A stretch of DNA of 62,218 bases, from NCBI GenBank assembly GCA_016182495.1, contig JACPGK010000020.1, forward strand, positions 1 to 62,218, written 5' to 3'. Shown one piece after another: positions 60,579-62,218 of this stretch. Every line of letters begins with the position of its first letter. The stretch's first letter is position 1. The notes under the pieces were generated by a model. It saw only the letters and a program-made list of their open reading frames with translations. It had not been told where the DNA came from and did not search any database. The position numbers and the translations under genes are program-made. Source of the DNA: Candidatus Kerfeldbacteria bacterium. Its GTDB lineage: Bacteria; Patescibacteriota; Patescibacteriia; UBA9570.

Positions 60579-61670
60579 ATGTGGTGGTATAGCACTATTT
60601 TTATCGGTGCGGCTGTCCTAGCGGCCGGGCTGACAGTAGTAGTAATGTATCTGGCCACTCAAGCTGGTATTGTTGATCAATCAAGTACGGCTCCACAGCG
60701 TAAACGACAACGCCAAGCCAAACCCTTACTAGGAGGCCTGGCTATGTATGGAGCAATCACGGCATTGACTGTATACCTATGGCCATATATCACCACAGGC
60801 TACTTGTTACCGAAACACCTGCTTGGTGTACTGGTCGCAGGGGGCGTGGTGATGATTGGTGGAGTGTGTGATGATATTTGGCAGTTATCACCCAAGCAGC
60901 AGATTATTTTTCCGCTGCTGGCCTGTTTCATTATCATCGCTAGCGGTATTGGCATTGACTATATTACCAATCCACTGGGTGGAATTTTGAATGTACAGCA
61001 GTGGGAAATTGTGTTGGTTGAATGGCGAGGCTTACCATATCACCTTACCTGGTGGGCCGATTTGTTTACGCTGCTATGGTTGATGGGCACAATGTACAGT
61101 ACAAAAATGCTTGATGGTTTAGATGGCCTAGTACCCGGCATTGGTGTGATTGGTGGCCTGATTATTTTTTTATTGAGTATTTCTACAACTGTTGCTCAAC
61201 CCGAAACCGGCTTGTTAGCTTTGCTTTTTGCTGGAGCCGCCGCCGGATTTTTAGTATGGAATTTTTCACCGGCCAAAATTTATTTAGGCGAAGGTGGTTC
61301 ACTGCTATGTGGTTTAATGTTAGGAACACTCGCAATTCTATCTGGTAGTAAAATTGCCACTGCCGTATTGATTTTAGGGTTGCCAATTATTGATATGGTA
61401 TGGGTGATTGTACGCCGCCTCCTCATTGAAAAACGGTCACCATTTAGCGGCGATACTTTGCATTTACATTTTCAATTGCAGGCGTTAGGGTTATCTGATC
61501 GCACAATCGCTGTGATATTTTATGCTATTACCGCAGTGTTTGGTGTGAGTAGCTTGGTAGTAGCTGGTCCGCAAAAGATGGCTATCTTGGTGGTATTAAT
61601 ATTATTATCTGTTAGTTTGATAACATGGCTGTATATTCGCGTGCAGCGGGAGCAATCATCTTCATCATAG
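60579..61670 (+). CDS. Undecaprenyl-phosphate sugar-1-phosphate transferase (WecA/TagO/MraY family)
   Basis: A 363-residue polytopic membrane protein of glycosyltransferase family 4. It has PLLGGLAMYG near TM2, the acidic GGVCDDIWQLSPKQQ loop, KMLDGLDGLVPGIG, and FSPAKIYLGEGGSLLCGLMLG. LPIIDMVWVIVRRLLIEKRSPFSGDTLHLHFQLQALGL matches the WecA/TagO/RgpG C-terminal loop (HLHHRL-like), favouring WecA over MraY. It would load a GlcNAc- or UDP-sugar-derived phosphate onto undecaprenyl phosphate for cell-surface polymers. Substrate not certain. It overlaps the next gene by 46 nt. Confidence 0.88.
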   Translation: MWWYSTIFIGAAVLAAGLTVVVMYLATQAGIVDQSSTAPQRKRQRQAKPLLGGLAMYGAITALTVYLWPYITTGYLLPKHLLGVLVAGGVVMIGGVCDDIWQLSPKQQIIFPLLACFIIIASGIGIDYITNPLGGILNVQQWEIVLVEWRGLPYHLTWWADLFTLLWLMGTMYSTKMLDGLDGLVPGIGVIGGLIIFLLSISTTVAQPETGLLALLFAGAAAGFLVWNFSPAKIYLGEGGSLLCGLMLGTLAILSGSKIATAVLILGLPIIDMVWVIVRRLLIEKRSPFSGDTLHLHFQLQALGLSDRTIAVIFYAITAVFGVSSLVVAGPQKMAILVVLILLSVSLITWLYIRVQREQSSSS

Positions 61671-62083
61671 GTTTGGTGGGATGTGGTTCGTCAACTGTTA
61701 GTACGACGGTACAATTTTCAAATCCTAGTAATACCCAAGTAACTGTTACTATCGCCGATACTGCTACTGAACGCAGTCAGGGTTTGGCTGGAACTCGCCA
61801 ACTAGCCCAAGATCACGGGTTATTATTTGTGTTTCCTAGCAAAGCTAGCCATGCCTTTTGGATGAAAGGAGTAAGTTATCCCATTGATATTATTTGGTTG
61901 GACGATAGTACGATTGTTGATGTTACCGCCCAGGTTCAGCCGGAACTGGCCGCTACTCCAGAAACAGCTTATCAACAGTATTTACCTAACCAGCCAGTCA
62001 ACCAAGTGCTGGAAGTACCGGCTGGTTTTATCACCGAGCAGGGCATAATGGTTGGTCAGCAGATTACCATTCGGACGAGGTAA
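61625..62083 (+). CDS. DUF192 lipoprotein
   Basis: A 152-residue protein. A lipoprotein signal (IIFIIGLVGCGSS, lipobox LVGC) is followed by a DUF192 domain: VTIADTATERSQGLAGTRQLAQDHGLLFVFPSKASHAFWMKGVSYPIDIIWLDDSTIVDVTAQVQPE and NQVLEVPAGFITEQGI. DUF192 proteins are small beta-barrel proteins of unknown biochemical role, often surface-attached. The 46-nt overlap with the upstream gene is long, and an internal start near the lipobox cannot be excluded. Confidence 0.85.
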   Translation: MAVYSRAAGAIIFIIGLVGCGSSTVSTTVQFSNPSNTQVTVTIADTATERSQGLAGTRQLAQDHGLLFVFPSKASHAFWMKGVSYPIDIIWLDDSTIVDVTAQVQPELAATPETAYQQYLPNQPVNQVLEVPAGFITEQGIMVGQQITIRTR

Positions 62084-62106
62084 CTATTCACCTTTATCCA
62101 GCACCC

Positions 62107-62135
62107 TTTAAAACACTGAAGATTTTTGCTAAACT
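62107..62135 (+). promoter_or_regulatory. Promoter of the last, truncated gene
   Basis: TTTAAA at 62107-62112, 17-nt spacer, extended -10 TGcTAAACT with TAAACT at 62130-62135; an ATG follows 6 nt later at 62142 (leaderless). Confidence 0.65.
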
Positions 62136-62141
62136 GTAAGT

Positions 62142-62218
62142 ATGACCATGCAGGAAGAATTAGGGAAACTACGTGTTGAAGCCGGTGGTTTACGTAAGAA
62201 ATTTGCAGATACCTGGAA
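62142..62218 (+). CDS. Start of an unidentified gene, cut by the window end
   Basis: The frame from the ATG at 62142 is open to the edge and gives MTMQEELGKLRVEAGGLRKKF and a few more residues. It lies 6 nt after a good extended -10 box, so the start is supported (a second ATG at 62148 is possible). The sequence is charged and helical; too short to identify. Confidence 0.6.
   Translation, partial: MTMQEELGKLRVEAGGLRKKFADTW

Overview
The window looks like a chromosome segment of a Patescibacteria / Candidate Phyla Radiation bacterium. The reasons are a spc-type ribosomal operon with no rpmD (L30) between rpsE and rplO, a type IV pseudopilin cluster, many short single-domain enzymes, and almost no Shine-Dalgarno sequences. 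TGA is used as a stop throughout, so the code is the standard one. All genes that could be supported are on the + strand. The lineage assignment is an inference.

Layout. 1-0.96 kb: end of a beta-helix/fibronectin III surface protein. 1.0-3.3 kb: two toxin-antitoxin pairs (AbiEi/AbiEii, MntA/HepT). 3.3-6.6 kb: prepilin peptidase and four pseudopilins. 6.6-11.2 kb: ligA, gatC, gatA, a CheY-like regulator and ndk. 11.2-11.9 kb: a VapBC-type pair. 11.9-25.6 kb: one long operon for Phe, Tyr and Trp (DAHP synthase, trpEGDCFBA, aroB, aroA-aroK, aroD-aroE, aroC, pheA, tyrA-chorismate mutase). 25.6-30.9 kb: accessory region with a second attenuator-like leader, three GC-rich genes that do carry Shine-Dalgarno sequences (one a class III nucleotidyl cyclase), an M20 peptidase, a possible structured RNA and a DUF559 nuclease next to palindromic repeats. 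30.9-32.4 kb: PlsC-HAD fusion. 32.4-37.6 kb: leuACDB-ilvE. 37.6-42.4 kb: threonine degradation, ferredoxin, site-2 protease and two secreted Fn3-like paralogues. 42.4-60.2 kb: str/S10/spc ribosomal region with fusA, tuf, secY, adk and map. 60.1-62.2 kb: ruvX, a WecA/MraY-type transferase, a DUF192 lipoprotein and the start of one more gene.

The strongest signals are regulatory. The aromatic operon is preceded by a promoter, a 27-residue leader peptide with a Phe-Asn-Trp-Tyr-Trp-Phe-Tyr run, and mutually exclusive antiterminator and terminator hairpins. The leucine operon is preceded by the same arrangement with five Leu codons in seven. Both look like ribosome-mediated transcription attenuators, one of them sensing all three aromatic amino acids. 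LeuA and PheA lack their usual C-terminal regulatory domains, which fits control by attenuation. The shikimate genes lie in exactly the domain order of the fungal AROM pentafunctional enzyme and are already fused in pairs.

Many genes have an extended -10 box (TGnTATACT) only 6-9 nt before the ATG, which predicts leaderless mRNAs. Genes inside operons also lack Shine-Dalgarno sequences. The three GC-rich genes at 26.0, 27.8 and 29.0 kb are the exception and were probably acquired by transfer.
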